A DNA stretch of 64,000 nucleotides from contig CAVAQT010000002.1 of assembly GCA_963590855.1 (NCBI GenBank), forward strand, positions 1 to 64,000, read 5' to 3'. Positions 25,227 through 34,923 of the stretch are shown one piece after another. A program made the translations under genes and the position numbers. The stretch's first letter is position 1, and each line of letters begins with the position of its first letter. Below the pieces are notes generated by a model. It saw only the letters and a program-made list of their open reading frames with translations. It had not been told where the DNA came from and made no database searches. This DNA comes from Ruminococcus_C sp963590855 (GTDB lineage Bacteria; Bacillota; Clostridia; Oscillospirales; Ruminococcaceae).

Positions 25227-26480
25227 ATGGCGGAACAAACAGCTGCCGGAACAAAACACAAAAAGCATCGGTTTACGCTTCCCCTGTGGCAGCGTAATGT
25301 GCGGTACGGCGAAGTAGATCTTCCGTTTTTCCTCATCATTATCGCGCTGCTGGTCATGGGCATCGTTATGATGTTCTCCGCCAGCTATGCCTGGGCGATC
25401 GCAGAGGGAAGAGACGGCACTTATTATGCCGTAAGCCAGATCAAGAATGCAGTTTTCGGTCTGGTAGTCATGTGCGGACTTTGTCTGGTGGATTATCATT
25501 TTCTGCAAAAAAAATTCATTGCAGTCTGTGCCTACATCCTGCCGATCATTCTGCTGATCCTGGTATTTGTTCCGGGTATCGGCGTCACCGACGGCGGCGC
25601 GACCCGATGGATCGCCATCGGCAGTTTCAACTTTCAGCCTTCGGAGATCATGAAGATCGGCATCGTCATTTTCTTTGCCTATATCATCGACAGGAACTAT
25701 GACAACATGCGCAGCTTCCGCAAGGGTCTGCTGCCCCTGCTGTTCGCCATGGGCGTTCCGGCGGCGCTGCTCATCAAAGAGCCGCACCTTTCCGCCACCG
25801 TCCTGATCGCCATGACCTGCATCATCCTGATCTTTGTGGGCGGTGCGGATATCAAGCAGTTCCTGCTGATCGGCATTCTTGCCGTTGGCGCAGCGCTGCT
25901 CATTGGTTTTATCATGTCTGACAGCTATGCCTATATCGGAAAGCGTATCGCCTCCTGGCGGGATCCGTTTTCCGACAGCCTGGGCGACACCTGGCAGACC
26001 TGTCAGTCCCTGATCGCCATCGGTTCCGGCGGCTTATTCGGTCTGGGACTGGGGGAATCCCGGCAGAAGTATCTCTATCTGCCGGAGACGAAAAACGACT
26101 TTGTCTTTTCCATTGTCTGCGAGGAACTGGGATTTGTGGGCGCACTGACAGTTGTGCTGCTGTTTGCACTGCTGGTCATCCGCGGCTTTTATATCGGTAT
26201 GCATGCCCGTGACAAGTTCGGGATGCTGATCGCCATCGGATTGACCTCGCATATCGGTTTGCAGGCATTTTTCAACATCGCAGTTGTCAGCAACCTCATC
26301 CCCAATACGGGCATCAGCCTGCCGTTTTTCAGCTACGGCGGAACGGCGCTGATTTTCCAGCTGGCGGAGATGGGCATCGTGCTGAACATTTCCCGTGTGC
26401 GGTATCGGGTGGGCGCAAAAGCCGCCGTACCGCAGAAACAAACGGAAGAAGCGGAACAACCGCTGGGAGGTAACGCGTGA
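25227..26480 (+). CDS. ftsW: SEDS-family peptidoglycan glycosyltransferase FtsW/SpoVE
   Basis: SEDS proteins polymerise lipid II together with a class B PBP. The 417 residues have about ten transmembrane helices and the motifs FSASYAWA, NFQPSEIMKIG, GLGESRQKYLYLPETKNDF and NTGISLPFFSYGGTALI. AAAGGAGG is 6 bases before the ATG at 25227. The cognate PBP is presumably the spoVD/ftsI product. It cannot be split into FtsW or SpoVE from sequence; one gene may do both jobs. Confidence 0.93.
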   Translation: MAEQTAAGTKHKKHRFTLPLWQRNVRYGEVDLPFFLIIIALLVMGIVMMFSASYAWAIAEGRDGTYYAVSQIKNAVFGLVVMCGLCLVDYHFLQKKFIAVCAYILPIILLILVFVPGIGVTDGGATRWIAIGSFNFQPSEIMKIGIVIFFAYIIDRNYDNMRSFRKGLLPLLFAMGVPAALLIKEPHLSATVLIAMTCIILIFVGGADIKQFLLIGILAVGAALLIGFIMSDSYAYIGKRIASWRDPFSDSLGDTWQTCQSLIAIGSGGLFGLGLGESRQKYLYLPETKNDFVFSIVCEELGFVGALTVVLLFALLVIRGFYIGMHARDKFGMLIAIGLTSHIGLQAFFNIAVVSNLIPNTGISLPFFSYGGTALIFQLAEMGIVLNISRVRYRVGAKAAVPQKQTEEAEQPLGGNA

Positions 26481-27604
26481 AAGTATTATTGGCAGGAGGC
26501 GGCACCGGCGGCCATATCAATCCGGCGCTCGCCATTGCATCGATTATCAAGCAGCATGAGCCGTCTGCGGAGTTTCTCTTTGTGGGAACGCCCAACGGCA
26601 TGGAAGCGCGGCTCGTGCCCCAGGCAGGCTATCGCATGGAGACCATGCATGTGGCAGGCTTTCAGCGAAAGCTGAGTTGGAAGAACATTCGCCGAAACTG
26701 TAAAGCGGCGTACTATCTGGCGACCTCACAGCACCGCGCCAAGCAGATCCTGAAACAGTTTCAGCCGGATATCGCCATTGGTACTGGTGGCTATGTGGCA
26801 GGGCCGATCCTCCATGCGGCAGCGCATATGGGAATCCCTTGCGCCATCCACGAGCAGAACGCTTTCCCCGGCGTCACCAATAAGATGCTGGCAAAGGAAG
26901 TGGATTATGTGATGCTCACTGTGGAGAAAGCACTGGACTATCTGCATCCGGACTGCGCCTATACGGTGACCGGTCTCCCGGTGCGCGGTGGCATTGCCGG
27001 CATGGACAAAGCCGCTGCCCGAAAGCAGCTGGGCTTCGATGACGGAATGTGCATCTTGTCCTTCGGCGGCAGTCTGGGCGCAGGATGCATCAATGAGGCA
27101 ATGGCAAAGGTGATTCCGTGGCATGTGAAAAAGGGCATGGCGATCAACCATATCCATGGCTACGGCGGCATGGGGAAGGAATCGTTCCCGAAGGCAATGC
27201 AGGAAGCCGGCATCCCCATGAAGAGTGACCGTCTGAGAATCACAGAGTATATCAATGACATGGATGTCTGTCTGGCGGCGGCTGACCTGGTGGTCTGCCG
27301 TTCGGGCGCTTCTACGCTGGCAGAGCTGGAGGCAGCCGGACGCGGTTCAATTCTGATCCCGTCTCCCATTGTCACCGGAAACCATCAGCTGCATAATGCC
27401 AATGTGCTGGGAGATGCCGGCGCTGCCATTGTGATCGAACAGAAGGACGCTTCTCCGGAGCGGATCATTCAGGAAGTGGAACAGCTTTATACAGACCGTT
27501 CCCGCCTGACAGAGATGGGACAGAAGGCAAAGGCGCTGGAGATCACGGATACCGACGAGCGTATCTGGAATGTGATCTCCGGGCTGTACCAAAAGACAAA
27601 ATAA
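26477..27604 (+). CDS. murG: Undecaprenyl-PP-MurNAc-pentapeptide GlcNAc transferase MurG
   Basis: MurG converts lipid I to lipid II on the inner membrane face. The 375-residue GT-B protein has the N-terminal GGGTGGHINPALA, IGTGGYVAGP, IHEQNAFPG, and the C-terminal SFGGSLGA and CRSGASTLAELEAAG. The GTG start overlaps the ftsW TGA (GTGA), and CTGGGAGG precedes it. Confidence 0.97.
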   Translation: MKVLLAGGGTGGHINPALAIASIIKQHEPSAEFLFVGTPNGMEARLVPQAGYRMETMHVAGFQRKLSWKNIRRNCKAAYYLATSQHRAKQILKQFQPDIAIGTGGYVAGPILHAAAHMGIPCAIHEQNAFPGVTNKMLAKEVDYVMLTVEKALDYLHPDCAYTVTGLPVRGGIAGMDKAAARKQLGFDDGMCILSFGGSLGAGCINEAMAKVIPWHVKKGMAINHIHGYGGMGKESFPKAMQEAGIPMKSDRLRITEYINDMDVCLAAADLVVCRSGASTLAELEAAGRGSILIPSPIVTGNHQLHNANVLGDAGAAIVIEQKDASPERIIQEVEQLYTDRSRLTEMGQKAKALEITDTDERIWNVISGLYQKTK

Positions 27605-27664
27605 TCCCGTTTCACCATTTTTTCTGCAACCGCATACACTGAAAATAAAAAGAGGTGATGCGGA

Positions 27665-28930
27665 TTGCAAAAACTGGTGATTGAGGGCGGCATACCGCTG
27701 GAGGGAGAGATCTTTCTGCACGGGGCAAAAAACAGCGCTCTGCCGATTCTGGCAGGGACATTGCTCTGTGACGGTGAGACGATTCTGGAGAATTGTCCCA
27801 GGCTGACGGATGTATTTGCCGCCTGCCGGATCCTGACCCATCTGGGCTGCCGCTGTATGATGCAGGAACACACGGTGACGGTGCGCGTGCGCGATCTGCG
27901 TTCGGATACCATTCCGGAGGCACTGATGCAGGAGATGCGTTCGTCTATTATTTTCCTGGGCGCAGTGCTGGGGCGTTCCGGCAGCTGTCATGTTTCTTAT
28001 CCCGGCGGCTGTGAACTCGGGCCGCGTCCCATTGACATGCATCTGGATGCGCTGCGGCAGATGGGTGCGCAGTTTTCTGTACATGGCGGTCAGCTGGACT
28101 GCACCGCCCCGGAGGGACTTTGCGGTGCAGTGATCCATCTGCCGTTCCCTTCTGTGGGTGCGACGGAAAATATCATGCTGGCGGCAGTCCTGGCAAAGGG
28201 CAGGACAGTACTGCACAATGCGGCGCGCGAGCCGGAGATCTGCGATCTGGCGGCATTTCTGCGTGCCTGCGGTGCGGACATTTCCGGAGACGGCGAGAGT
28301 ACCATCGTGATCCGCGGCGTGAAACAGCTTCACGGCAGCCGTTATGCCATTATGCCCGACCGGATCGCCGGAGTCACTTATCTGGGTGCGGCGGCGATCA
28401 CAGGCGGGACGCTGTGTCTGCGCAACGCAGATGTTCACTCCATGGAGAATATGCTGCCGCTGTTGGAACAGACTGGATGCCGCATCTTTCCCGAACCGGA
28501 TCGGCTGCATTTGCTAGCGCCCCGCCGACTCCGCGCCGTGCCGTCTATCCGTACCATGCCCCATCCCGGATTCCCCACAGATGCCCAGGCGATCTTTATG
28601 GCAATGCTCAGCCTGGCGAACGGCGTCAGCGTTCTGGAAGAAAACATTTTCGAGAATCGCTATCGCCATGTGGATGCACTGGTAAAAATGGGCGCAAAGA
28701 TCCGGGTGTCCGGCAGGATCGCCGTGGTGACCGGTGTCCGTTCCCTGAGCGGCGCTTCTGTTGCTGCCACCGATCTGCGGGGCGGCGCAGCAATGGTACT
28801 TGCCGGATTGGGCGCACAGGGCAAAACGGAGGTGCGCCAGATCGCCCATATCGACCGGGGTTATGAGGCGATAGAGCAGGTGCTCCGCGGCGCAGGGGCG
28901 AAGATCACCCGGACAGAAGATACGATCTGA
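27665..28930 (+). CDS. murA: UDP-GlcNAc 1-carboxyvinyltransferase MurA
   Basis: MurA makes the first committed step of peptidoglycan synthesis and is the fosfomycin target. The 421 residues begin with GGIPLEGEIFLHGAKNSALPILA. They carry the catalytic-loop cysteine in PGGCELGPRPIDMHL, so the enzyme should be fosfomycin-sensitive in principle. The start is TTG at 27665 behind GAGGTGAT. It lies between murG and ftsQ, where murB is found in Bacillus. Confidence 0.95.
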   Translation: MQKLVIEGGIPLEGEIFLHGAKNSALPILAGTLLCDGETILENCPRLTDVFAACRILTHLGCRCMMQEHTVTVRVRDLRSDTIPEALMQEMRSSIIFLGAVLGRSGSCHVSYPGGCELGPRPIDMHLDALRQMGAQFSVHGGQLDCTAPEGLCGAVIHLPFPSVGATENIMLAAVLAKGRTVLHNAAREPEICDLAAFLRACGADISGDGESTIVIRGVKQLHGSRYAIMPDRIAGVTYLGAAAITGGTLCLRNADVHSMENMLPLLEQTGCRIFPEPDRLHLLAPRRLRAVPSIRTMPHPGFPTDAQAIFMAMLSLANGVSVLEENIFENRYRHVDALVKMGAKIRVSGRIAVVTGVRSLSGASVAATDLRGGAAMVLAGLGAQGKTEVRQIAHIDRGYEAIEQVLRGAGAKITRTEDTI

Positions 28931-28954
28931 AAAATGAAGTGAGGAGCAGTAGCA

Positions 28955-29872
28955 ATGCAGGATGTGGAAAAAACAGAGATCCAGAGCCAGGCGAGTTCCA
29001 AGCGCAGACGCCGCCGGAATCGGATGCGTCCGCTTTACGGGCTGTTGGTGACGGCACTGGTGATCGGCGTGGGCGTTTCTCTGTCGATGACGGTGTTTTT
29101 TAACATTCAGACCATTGAGATCGCCGGAGATGCACCCCAGTATACGACGGAGGATGTGGCAAATGCCTCCGGCGTACATACCGGAGACAATATGATGCGT
29201 CTGAACAGCAATCAGGTCAAGGAAAACATCCTGGCGCGCATGGTGTTCGTGGACAGCGTTTCTATCCAGAAAAAGTTTCCGGATACCCTGGTGATTACAG
29301 TGACACCCAGTGAGGCTGCATTTAACGTGACGGATTCCAGCGGCACACTGCAGGTGAGTGCTGCCGGAAAGATCCTGAAAAGCAGCCCGGATGCAGATCC
29401 GGCGCTCCCCACCATTACCGGATTTGAAATTTCCGTTCGCGAGCCGGGGCAGCAATTGGAATCCAAAGACAGCCAGAAAGACAAGATCTTTCAGACCATT
29501 GCCGCCCGGGTCTCCAAAGGACTGGACTGTCCTGTCACCGGCGTAGATCTGACGGATAAGTATAACATCAGCCTTACGTTTGATAACAGGGTAGTGTTTT
29601 CTCTGGGGAACTGGAGCGATATGGATTATAAGATCACGCTGGCGGAAACCGTTCTGGGGCAGCTCTCGGCGGATAAGGTGGGCTATTTGACTATGGTGGG
29701 AGACCATCAGTGTTCCTATCGGGATAAGGATGCCGTGGAACAGCAGACCACAGCGCCGCTTCAGACTACAGCCACCGACGAAAACGGAAATCCTGTGGCA
29801 GAGACAGATGAAAACGGCGTTCCGCTCACAACTACCACAGAAACAACGACGACCGCAGTGGAATGGCAGTGA
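28955..29872 (+). CDS. ftsQ: Cell division protein FtsQ/DivIB
   Basis: This 305-residue bitopic protein has a basic cytoplasmic tail (RRRRRNR), one transmembrane helix (about 29-48), an extracellular POTRA domain starting FFNIQTIEIAG, and a beta domain with DNRVVFSLGNWSDMDYKI. The last ~45 residues are a Thr-rich low-complexity tail. DivIB works with FtsL and DivIC in the septal ring. It follows murA by 24 bases. Confidence 0.92.
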   Translation: MQDVEKTEIQSQASSKRRRRRNRMRPLYGLLVTALVIGVGVSLSMTVFFNIQTIEIAGDAPQYTTEDVANASGVHTGDNMMRLNSNQVKENILARMVFVDSVSIQKKFPDTLVITVTPSEAAFNVTDSSGTLQVSAAGKILKSSPDADPALPTITGFEISVREPGQQLESKDSQKDKIFQTIAARVSKGLDCPVTGVDLTDKYNISLTFDNRVVFSLGNWSDMDYKITLAETVLGQLSADKVGYLTMVGDHQCSYRDKDAVEQQTTAPLQTTATDENGNPVAETDENGVPLTTTTETTTTAVEWQ

Positions 29873-29972
29873 GTTTTTCAGCGAAAATCTGTATGAAAAT
29901 GTGAATTTGAGACGGCTTTTTCCTGAAAATCTTGTAAGAATGCGAAAAACGTGATTTATTTCAAAAAAAAGC

Positions 29973-30001
29973 TTGCAATGCCTGCGGAAATGTGTTAAAA
30001 T
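29973..30001 (+). promoter_or_regulatory. Promoter of ftsZ
   Basis: TTGCAA (29973-29978) and TAAAAT (29996-30001) are 17 bases apart, about 90 bases before the ftsZ start. ftsZ can thus be expressed independently of the wall genes. Confidence 0.82.
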
Positions 30002-30093
30002 AATAAGTGTATTTCTATAGAATAGATCCGTGTGTGCAGAAAACGGACAACGCGGAAAATATACAGGAAGTTCTTGTAGGAGGAAATGTTGAG

Positions 30094-31230
30094 ATGACTG
30101 ATTTTATCTATGAAGATGCGTTTGATCCCGATGTAAATATCAAGGTGATCGGTGTCGGCGGCGGCGGCGGAAATGCCCTGAACTGCATGGCATCTTCGGA
30201 TGTACATGACATTGAGTATATTGCAGTCAACACGGATGCAAAGGCATTGAATAATTCTAAGGCAACCACAAAGATCCAGATCGGTTCTAAGCTCACCAGA
30301 GGCCGCGGCGCAGGCAATAAGCCGGAAGTCGGTCAGCAGAGCGCAGAGGAAAACAAGGATGAGATCGAGGCAGCACTGAAGGGTGCAGACATGGTATTCA
30401 TCACTGCCGGCATGGGCGGCGGTACTGGTACCGGCGCTGCTCCGGTTGTGGCACGTCTGGCACAGGAAGCAGGCATCCTGACGGTTGCAGTAGTTACCAA
30501 GCCGTTTGCATTTGAACGGGAACAGAAAATGCTCCAGGCAGAGAGAGGCATCGCAGAGCTGCGGAAGTATGTAGACTCTCTGATCGTGATCCCGAACGAA
30601 AAACTGCTGGAGGGTCTGGATAAGCCGCTGACCATGCGGGAATCCTTCGCGCTGGCAGACGATGTCCTCAAGACTGGTGTCAAGAGCATCTCTGATCTGA
30701 TCGTAGAAGAGGGTTATATCAACTTGGATTTTGCAGACGTTTCTACCATTATGAAGGGTGCAGGCTATGCACACATGGCGATCGGTCACGGCTCCGGCAA
30801 GGACAAGGCAAAGGAAGCTGCAAACGCAGTTATCGCAAGCCCGCTGCTGGAAACTTCTATCGCTGGTGCAAAGCGCCTGTTGATCAATATTGCAATGAGC
30901 GAGGATATCCTGTCCTCCGACGTAGATGTTGCAACCAAGATGATTACCGACAAGGCAGCAGACGACGTCGAGTTCATCTTCGGTACTGCATTCAAGGAAA
31001 ATATGCAGGATGAGATGGTAATCACCGTGATCGCTGCTGGATTTGACATGGTTGACCCGGACGCTCCGGCAGAGGAAGAGCCGATCAAGGTAGACAATCC
31101 TCTGGTCAATGACGTAAAGGTCAGCGGCAGCACTGCACAGAACGGCGCTGCACAGGCAGCACAGCCGCAGCAGTCTCAGCCGGTGGATGATGATCTGATG
31201 GCAATTTTCAACATCCTGGATCGCAAATAA
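30094..31230 (+). CDS. ftsZ: Cell division GTPase FtsZ
   Basis: FtsZ polymerises into the division ring. The 378 residues contain IKVIGVGGGGGNALN, the tubulin signature GMGGGTGTGAAP and NLDFADVSTIM. An acidic and Gln/Ala-rich linker and the conserved C-terminal peptide DDLMAIFNILDRK follow. TAGGAGGAA precedes the ATG at 30094. ftsA, often just upstream, is absent, so another membrane anchor such as SepF is probably used. Confidence 0.98.
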   Translation: MTDFIYEDAFDPDVNIKVIGVGGGGGNALNCMASSDVHDIEYIAVNTDAKALNNSKATTKIQIGSKLTRGRGAGNKPEVGQQSAEENKDEIEAALKGADMVFITAGMGGGTGTGAAPVVARLAQEAGILTVAVVTKPFAFEREQKMLQAERGIAELRKYVDSLIVIPNEKLLEGLDKPLTMRESFALADDVLKTGVKSISDLIVEEGYINLDFADVSTIMKGAGYAHMAIGHGSGKDKAKEAANAVIASPLLETSIAGAKRLLINIAMSEDILSSDVDVATKMITDKAADDVEFIFGTAFKENMQDEMVITVIAAGFDMVDPDAPAEEEPIKVDNPLVNDVKVSGSTAQNGAAQAAQPQQSQPVDDDLMAIFNILDRK

Positions 31231-31252
31231 GCGAAAACTGATCTGAAATTAC

Positions 31253-31287
31253 AAAATCCCCGGTGCGGTCTGCATCGGGGATTTTTT
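31253..31287 (+). terminator. Terminator after ftsZ
   Basis: A 14-bp stem including one G-U (31253-31266 with 31272-31285) is followed by a T run to 31287. It closes the dcw cluster. Confidence 0.88.
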
Positions 31288-31299
31288 GCGTGAAACAAC

Positions 31300-31334
31300 A
31301 AGGGCGAACCTCCTTTTTGCAGAGGTTCGCCCTT
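31300..31334 (-). terminator. Terminator of the secG-rnr-pnuC direction
   Basis: A perfect 13-bp stem (31300-31312 with 31322-31334) lies 8 bases after the pnuC stop on the minus strand, with a T-rich tail (TTGTTGTTT). The downstream ftsZ terminator is in the opposite sense. Confidence 0.75.
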
Positions 31335-31341
31335 TGGCTGT

Positions 31342-32028
31342 TTAAGACAGTTCTTGTATCCGTTCCCGTTTTCTCCAGCTGAGAAAACCGTACATATCGT
31401 TGAGGAAAAAGATCATAAAGTTGATGATGACCGGAATGTACACCGGATTTTCCATTGCCGCCAGTCCCCACAAAATGACCAGTACAAGGTCATTTGCCGC
31501 ATATCCTAATGCATAATAGGATGAGCGCAGCATGGTGAGGGATGCCGCCAGAAAGCTGGTGGTGACAGAAATGGTACTGAATAAAAGATTCGGCGTGTCC
31601 AGATACCACAGCAGGAAACAGAAGCCGGCGGTCACGACCGCGCTCAGCCCCAGCAGGATCAGGAACTGTTTCTTTCCGAGCTTTTGGATGGCAACTTCGC
31701 TTGCATTTCCGGACGATGGATTTCGCAGCCAGGTGACTGCCGACCAGACTGCCATGGGCAGGGTCATGCCCAGATAGGTAATCATCTCGCCCCAGTAGCG
31801 GAAGCGAAAGGAGATGATGCCGTATAAAATACTAAATGCGATCATCAGAAACTGTGCCCAGACATTGCCTTTTGCTGCAAAGATCAGGGAAGTGATGCCT
31901 ACCCAGGTTGCCGCAAGCGTCAGCACATCAAAACTGCCGCCTGCCAGGTTGGAGATGGTGACCGCCAGAATTGAGACGATCCATAAGCCCCATTCTTTTA
32001 TGGAGAGTTCTTTCCAGGGATTGTGCAA
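31342..32028 (-). CDS. pnuC: PnuC-type nicotinamide riboside/vitamin transporter
   Basis: This 228-residue protein has about seven to eight transmembrane helices and PnuC hallmarks such as FRYWGEMITYLGMTLPMAVW and YAANDLVLVILWGLAA. PnuC proteins carry nicotinamide riboside by facilitated diffusion, with trapping by a kinase; relatives carry thiamine or riboflavin, so substrate is not certain. The start is TTG at 32028 behind AAAGGAGG. It lies 101 bases after rnr in the position where smpB often sits. Confidence 0.87.
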   Translation of the reverse strand: MHNPWKELSIKEWGLWIVSILAVTISNLAGGSFDVLTLAATWVGITSLIFAAKGNVWAQFLMIAFSILYGIISFRFRYWGEMITYLGMTLPMAVWSAVTWLRNPSSGNASEVAIQKLGKKQFLILLGLSAVVTAGFCFLLWYLDTPNLLFSTISVTTSFLAASLTMLRSSYYALGYAANDLVLVILWGLAAMENPVYIPVIINFMIFFLNDMYGFLSWRKRERIQELS

Positions 32029-32129
32029 TTGAGATTCCTCCTTTGGTCTGTTTGTGTGTTTCCAGCGAAAGGAGAAATAACGGGTCTAAAATCGGGATTC
32101 TTCTGTTTTTGAAAAGCATGGGTGTGTCC

Positions 32130-34292
32130 TTATTTTGCTGCGGCTTCCTGACCGTCTTCTACCAGGGCGAAATCTACATTGCCGCTGTTGACGTCGATCT
32201 TGGTGCACTGTACCCGGACACTGTCGCCCAGGCGATAGCTCTTGCTGCCCTGTTCTTCCTTGAATGCAATGCTGTCATCGTTGATCCAGTCGCTTTCCGG
32301 CAGAGAGGAGACATGCACCAGACCTTCTACTGTGTTGGGCAGTGCCACATAGAAGCCGAAGTCGGTCACGCCTGCGACAATGCCGTCGAAGATCTCGCCC
32401 AGGTGCTGCTGCATATATTCTGCCTTATAGCAGTCGTCTGCATCACGCTCAATGGTGATGGCGCGGACTTCGGTGTCGCTGGACTGCTGTGCCGCCTGAA
32501 TGACAAAGGCACTGAAACGCTCCTGCATTGCCGCAGCATCCGGATTTTCACAGTAGCTGCTGAGGATGCGGTGGATCGCCAGGTCAGGATAACGGCGGAT
32601 CGGAGAGGTGAAGTGGGCATAATCCTTCAGTGCCAGACCAAAGTGTCCGATGGGATCCGGTGCATAGGCTGCCTTCGCCATAGAGCGCAGCACCATGACA
32701 TTCAGCACCGGATACAGCTCCGTACCCCGTGCGCCGTCCAGGATCTCTGCCAGATGACGGGGCTTGATGTCGGTGAATACCGGCACTTCTACGCCCAGGC
32801 GCAGGAGAATCTGTTCTAGGCGCTCGATCTTTTCCGGAGAGGGCTTGTCGTGAACACGATAGACAAAGGGCAGGTTCTTTTCCCGCGCCATCTTTGCCGC
32901 AGCCTCATTTGCCAGCAGCATCATTTCCTCGACAATGCACTCGCTCTTGCCGCGCTCCCGTGCCACAACATCCACGCAGACATCTTCCTCGTTGATGATG
33001 AGCGCACCCTCTGCGGTCTCCAGTTCCGGTGCACCGCGGCGCTTGCGTTCCCGGAGACGAATGTCACACAGTTCGTCCATGACAGGGATCATATGCTTGA
33101 CATCCTTGTACTTTTCCAGCAGCTCCGGAGAAGCAGTGCCGGCGAGGATCTCATTGACCTCGCTGTAAACGCCCTTGACCGCAGAACGAATGACCGTTTT
33201 GCGGAAGTCATACTTCACGATCTCGCCGTTCTCGTCCAGTTCCATCAGCGCGGAGAACGCCAGACGATCCTCACAGGGATTCAGGGAGCAGATGCCGTTG
33301 GAAAGGCTGGTGGGCAGCATGGGGATAACATGGTTTGCATAGTAGATGCTGGTGCCGCGTTCCAGAGCCTCGTTGTCCAGGGCAGTCTTGGGGCGGACAT
33401 AGTGGGAAACGTCCGCGATGTGCACGCCCAGACGATAGCCAGTCTCGGTCTTTTCCAGAGAAACGGCGTCGTCCAGATCCTTGGAGTGTGCGCTGTCGAT
33501 GGTAAAGATCGGGGTATCGCGCAGGTCGAGACGCTTCTCATATTCTTCCTGCGGAATAGGCGCATTTGCCAGCTTGTCGGCTTCTGCAACGACCTCTTCC
33601 GGAAAGTCTACGTTGACGCCGCGCACTGCCAGCATTGCTTCTGCACAGACGCTGGCACGGGTAGAAACGCCGAAGCTGTACACGATCTTGACCTTGTGTT
33701 CTGCGTGGCGGCTTCCGCGGTAAACGACCTCAGCCAGTACCTTTTCCCCCTCGTGATAGATAACGCTGTCCTTGCGCTGGATCTGGATAGGTGTCTTGGA
33801 CATGGTGTCCGCCCGGAACATCAGTCTGCCGTTGTCATCGATGATAACGCCGGTCAGCTTGCTGTCGGCTTCTTCCAGGATCGCCAGGACTTCGCCCTCC
33901 GGCTTGCCGCTGCGGGAGGGAATGTTGCCGATGAGGACACGATCCTTGGTCATTGCGCCCTGGAGGAACTTGCCGGGGATAAATACATCCTGCGCGCCCT
34001 CTTCTTCGGGACGTGCAAAGCCAAAGGTGCGGCTCAGACGGACGATGGTCGCCGGATAATAGCCCATGTTGGCAGAGGAAACATAGCCGCGGCGGCGCTC
34101 ACAGATCGCACCCTCCCTGCACAGTTCCTGAACTGCCTTTCTGAAGTTGGCTGCGCCGCCCCGGTTGGTGCGGCACTTGGTTGCCAGATCGCGGTCATTG
34201 ACGGGCGTGCGTCCGCTTTTTTTCAGGATGGTCATGATTTTCTTGCGGTAGCTGTCGATGGTCTCAGCGCCGCCCAGTTGGGTATTTGCCAT
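32130..34292 (-). CDS. rnr: Ribonuclease R
   Basis: RNase R is a processive 3'-5' exoribonuclease that degrades structured RNA. The 720 residues have an N-terminal winged-helix region, cold-shock domains (VFIPGKFLQGAM), the RNB catalytic core (TIDSAHSKDLDDAVSLE with the metal-binding Asp residues, DYAHFTSPIRRYPDLAIHR) and a C-terminal S1 domain (IVAGVTDFGFYVALPNTVEGLVHVSSL). secG upstream is the conserved secG-rnr pair; smpB is not adjacent. Confidence 0.96.
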   Translation of the reverse strand: MANTQLGGAETIDSYRKKIMTILKKSGRTPVNDRDLATKCRTNRGGAANFRKAVQELCREGAICERRRGYVSSANMGYYPATIVRLSRTFGFARPEEEGAQDVFIPGKFLQGAMTKDRVLIGNIPSRSGKPEGEVLAILEEADSKLTGVIIDDNGRLMFRADTMSKTPIQIQRKDSVIYHEGEKVLAEVVYRGSRHAEHKVKIVYSFGVSTRASVCAEAMLAVRGVNVDFPEEVVAEADKLANAPIPQEEYEKRLDLRDTPIFTIDSAHSKDLDDAVSLEKTETGYRLGVHIADVSHYVRPKTALDNEALERGTSIYYANHVIPMLPTSLSNGICSLNPCEDRLAFSALMELDENGEIVKYDFRKTVIRSAVKGVYSEVNEILAGTASPELLEKYKDVKHMIPVMDELCDIRLRERKRRGAPELETAEGALIINEEDVCVDVVARERGKSECIVEEMMLLANEAAAKMAREKNLPFVYRVHDKPSPEKIERLEQILLRLGVEVPVFTDIKPRHLAEILDGARGTELYPVLNVMVLRSMAKAAYAPDPIGHFGLALKDYAHFTSPIRRYPDLAIHRILSSYCENPDAAAMQERFSAFVIQAAQQSSDTEVRAITIERDADDCYKAEYMQQHLGEIFDGIVAGVTDFGFYVALPNTVEGLVHVSSLPESDWINDDSIAFKEEQGSKSYRLGDSVRVQCTKIDVNSGNVDFALVEDGQEAAAK

Positions 34293-34470
34293 AAAATATA
34301 AATCCTTTCACTTCAGCCGCCCATTGCGGCTTTCTCATTGCTTATTATATTTTTCCAGACTGCTTCGCCGGATGCTGCGAAAGAGAGAATGTCGCCGGAA
34401 AAAAGAAAAATCCTGCGCCTCAGTGCCGTTCCAGCATGGGAAAACACATAAAGCACAGGACGATCTGCCA

Positions 34471-34728
34471 TTACTTTGTCAGCAGCGGCATTACAATATC
34501 CATAAACAGGATCAGAACAAAGAAGATGACGGAGCAAATGAAGGTGATCTTCTTCAGACGTGCTTCTTTTGTGCGTCCGCGGTTCTTGTCATAGAACGAA
34601 TCGTTGCTTGCGCCGGTCAGTGCAGCAGTTGCATTCTGCGGCTTCTGTTCCTGCATCATGCAGATGATAATCAGTACAATGCTAATCAGCAGAACGACAG
34701 CGCCCACAATGATTTCCAGTGCGCTCAT
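34471..34728 (-). CDS. secG: Preprotein translocase subunit SecG
   Basis: SecG is the small accessory subunit of the SecYEG channel. The 85 residues contain two transmembrane helices (about 3-23 and 62-82) around a polar loop with NDSFYDKNRGRTKEARLKK, the usual SecG topology. The ATG at 34728 follows GGAGGAGGGA; the longer frame is untranslated leader. It heads the operon with rnr, with a 178-base spacer that holds no other gene. Confidence 0.92.
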   Translation of the reverse strand: MSALEIIVGAVVLLISIVLIIICMMQEQKPQNATAALTGASNDSFYDKNRGRTKEARLKKITFICSVIFFVLILFMDIVMPLLTK

Positions 34729-34836
34729 GGAATCCCTCCTCCCATACAGTTTTGGGGACACGGAACAGCGCCGCGTCTCCGGAGCCAGTCCATGCTGAAT
34801 GGGCACAGACACCCGCATCCATTCATTATCTTTTGT

Positions 34837-34865
34837 ATTATATCACATCTCCGAAAAAAAAGCAA
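34837..34865 (-). promoter_or_regulatory. Promoter of secG-rnr
   Basis: On the minus strand TTGCTT (34860-34865) and TATAAT (34837-34842) are 17 bases apart, about 100 bases before secG. Confidence 0.8.
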
Positions 34866-34923
34866 GCCTTTTTGCAAAAAAATTCCCGATCTGCTTTTGA
34901 AAAACCAGAGGATTTCTGCAAAG

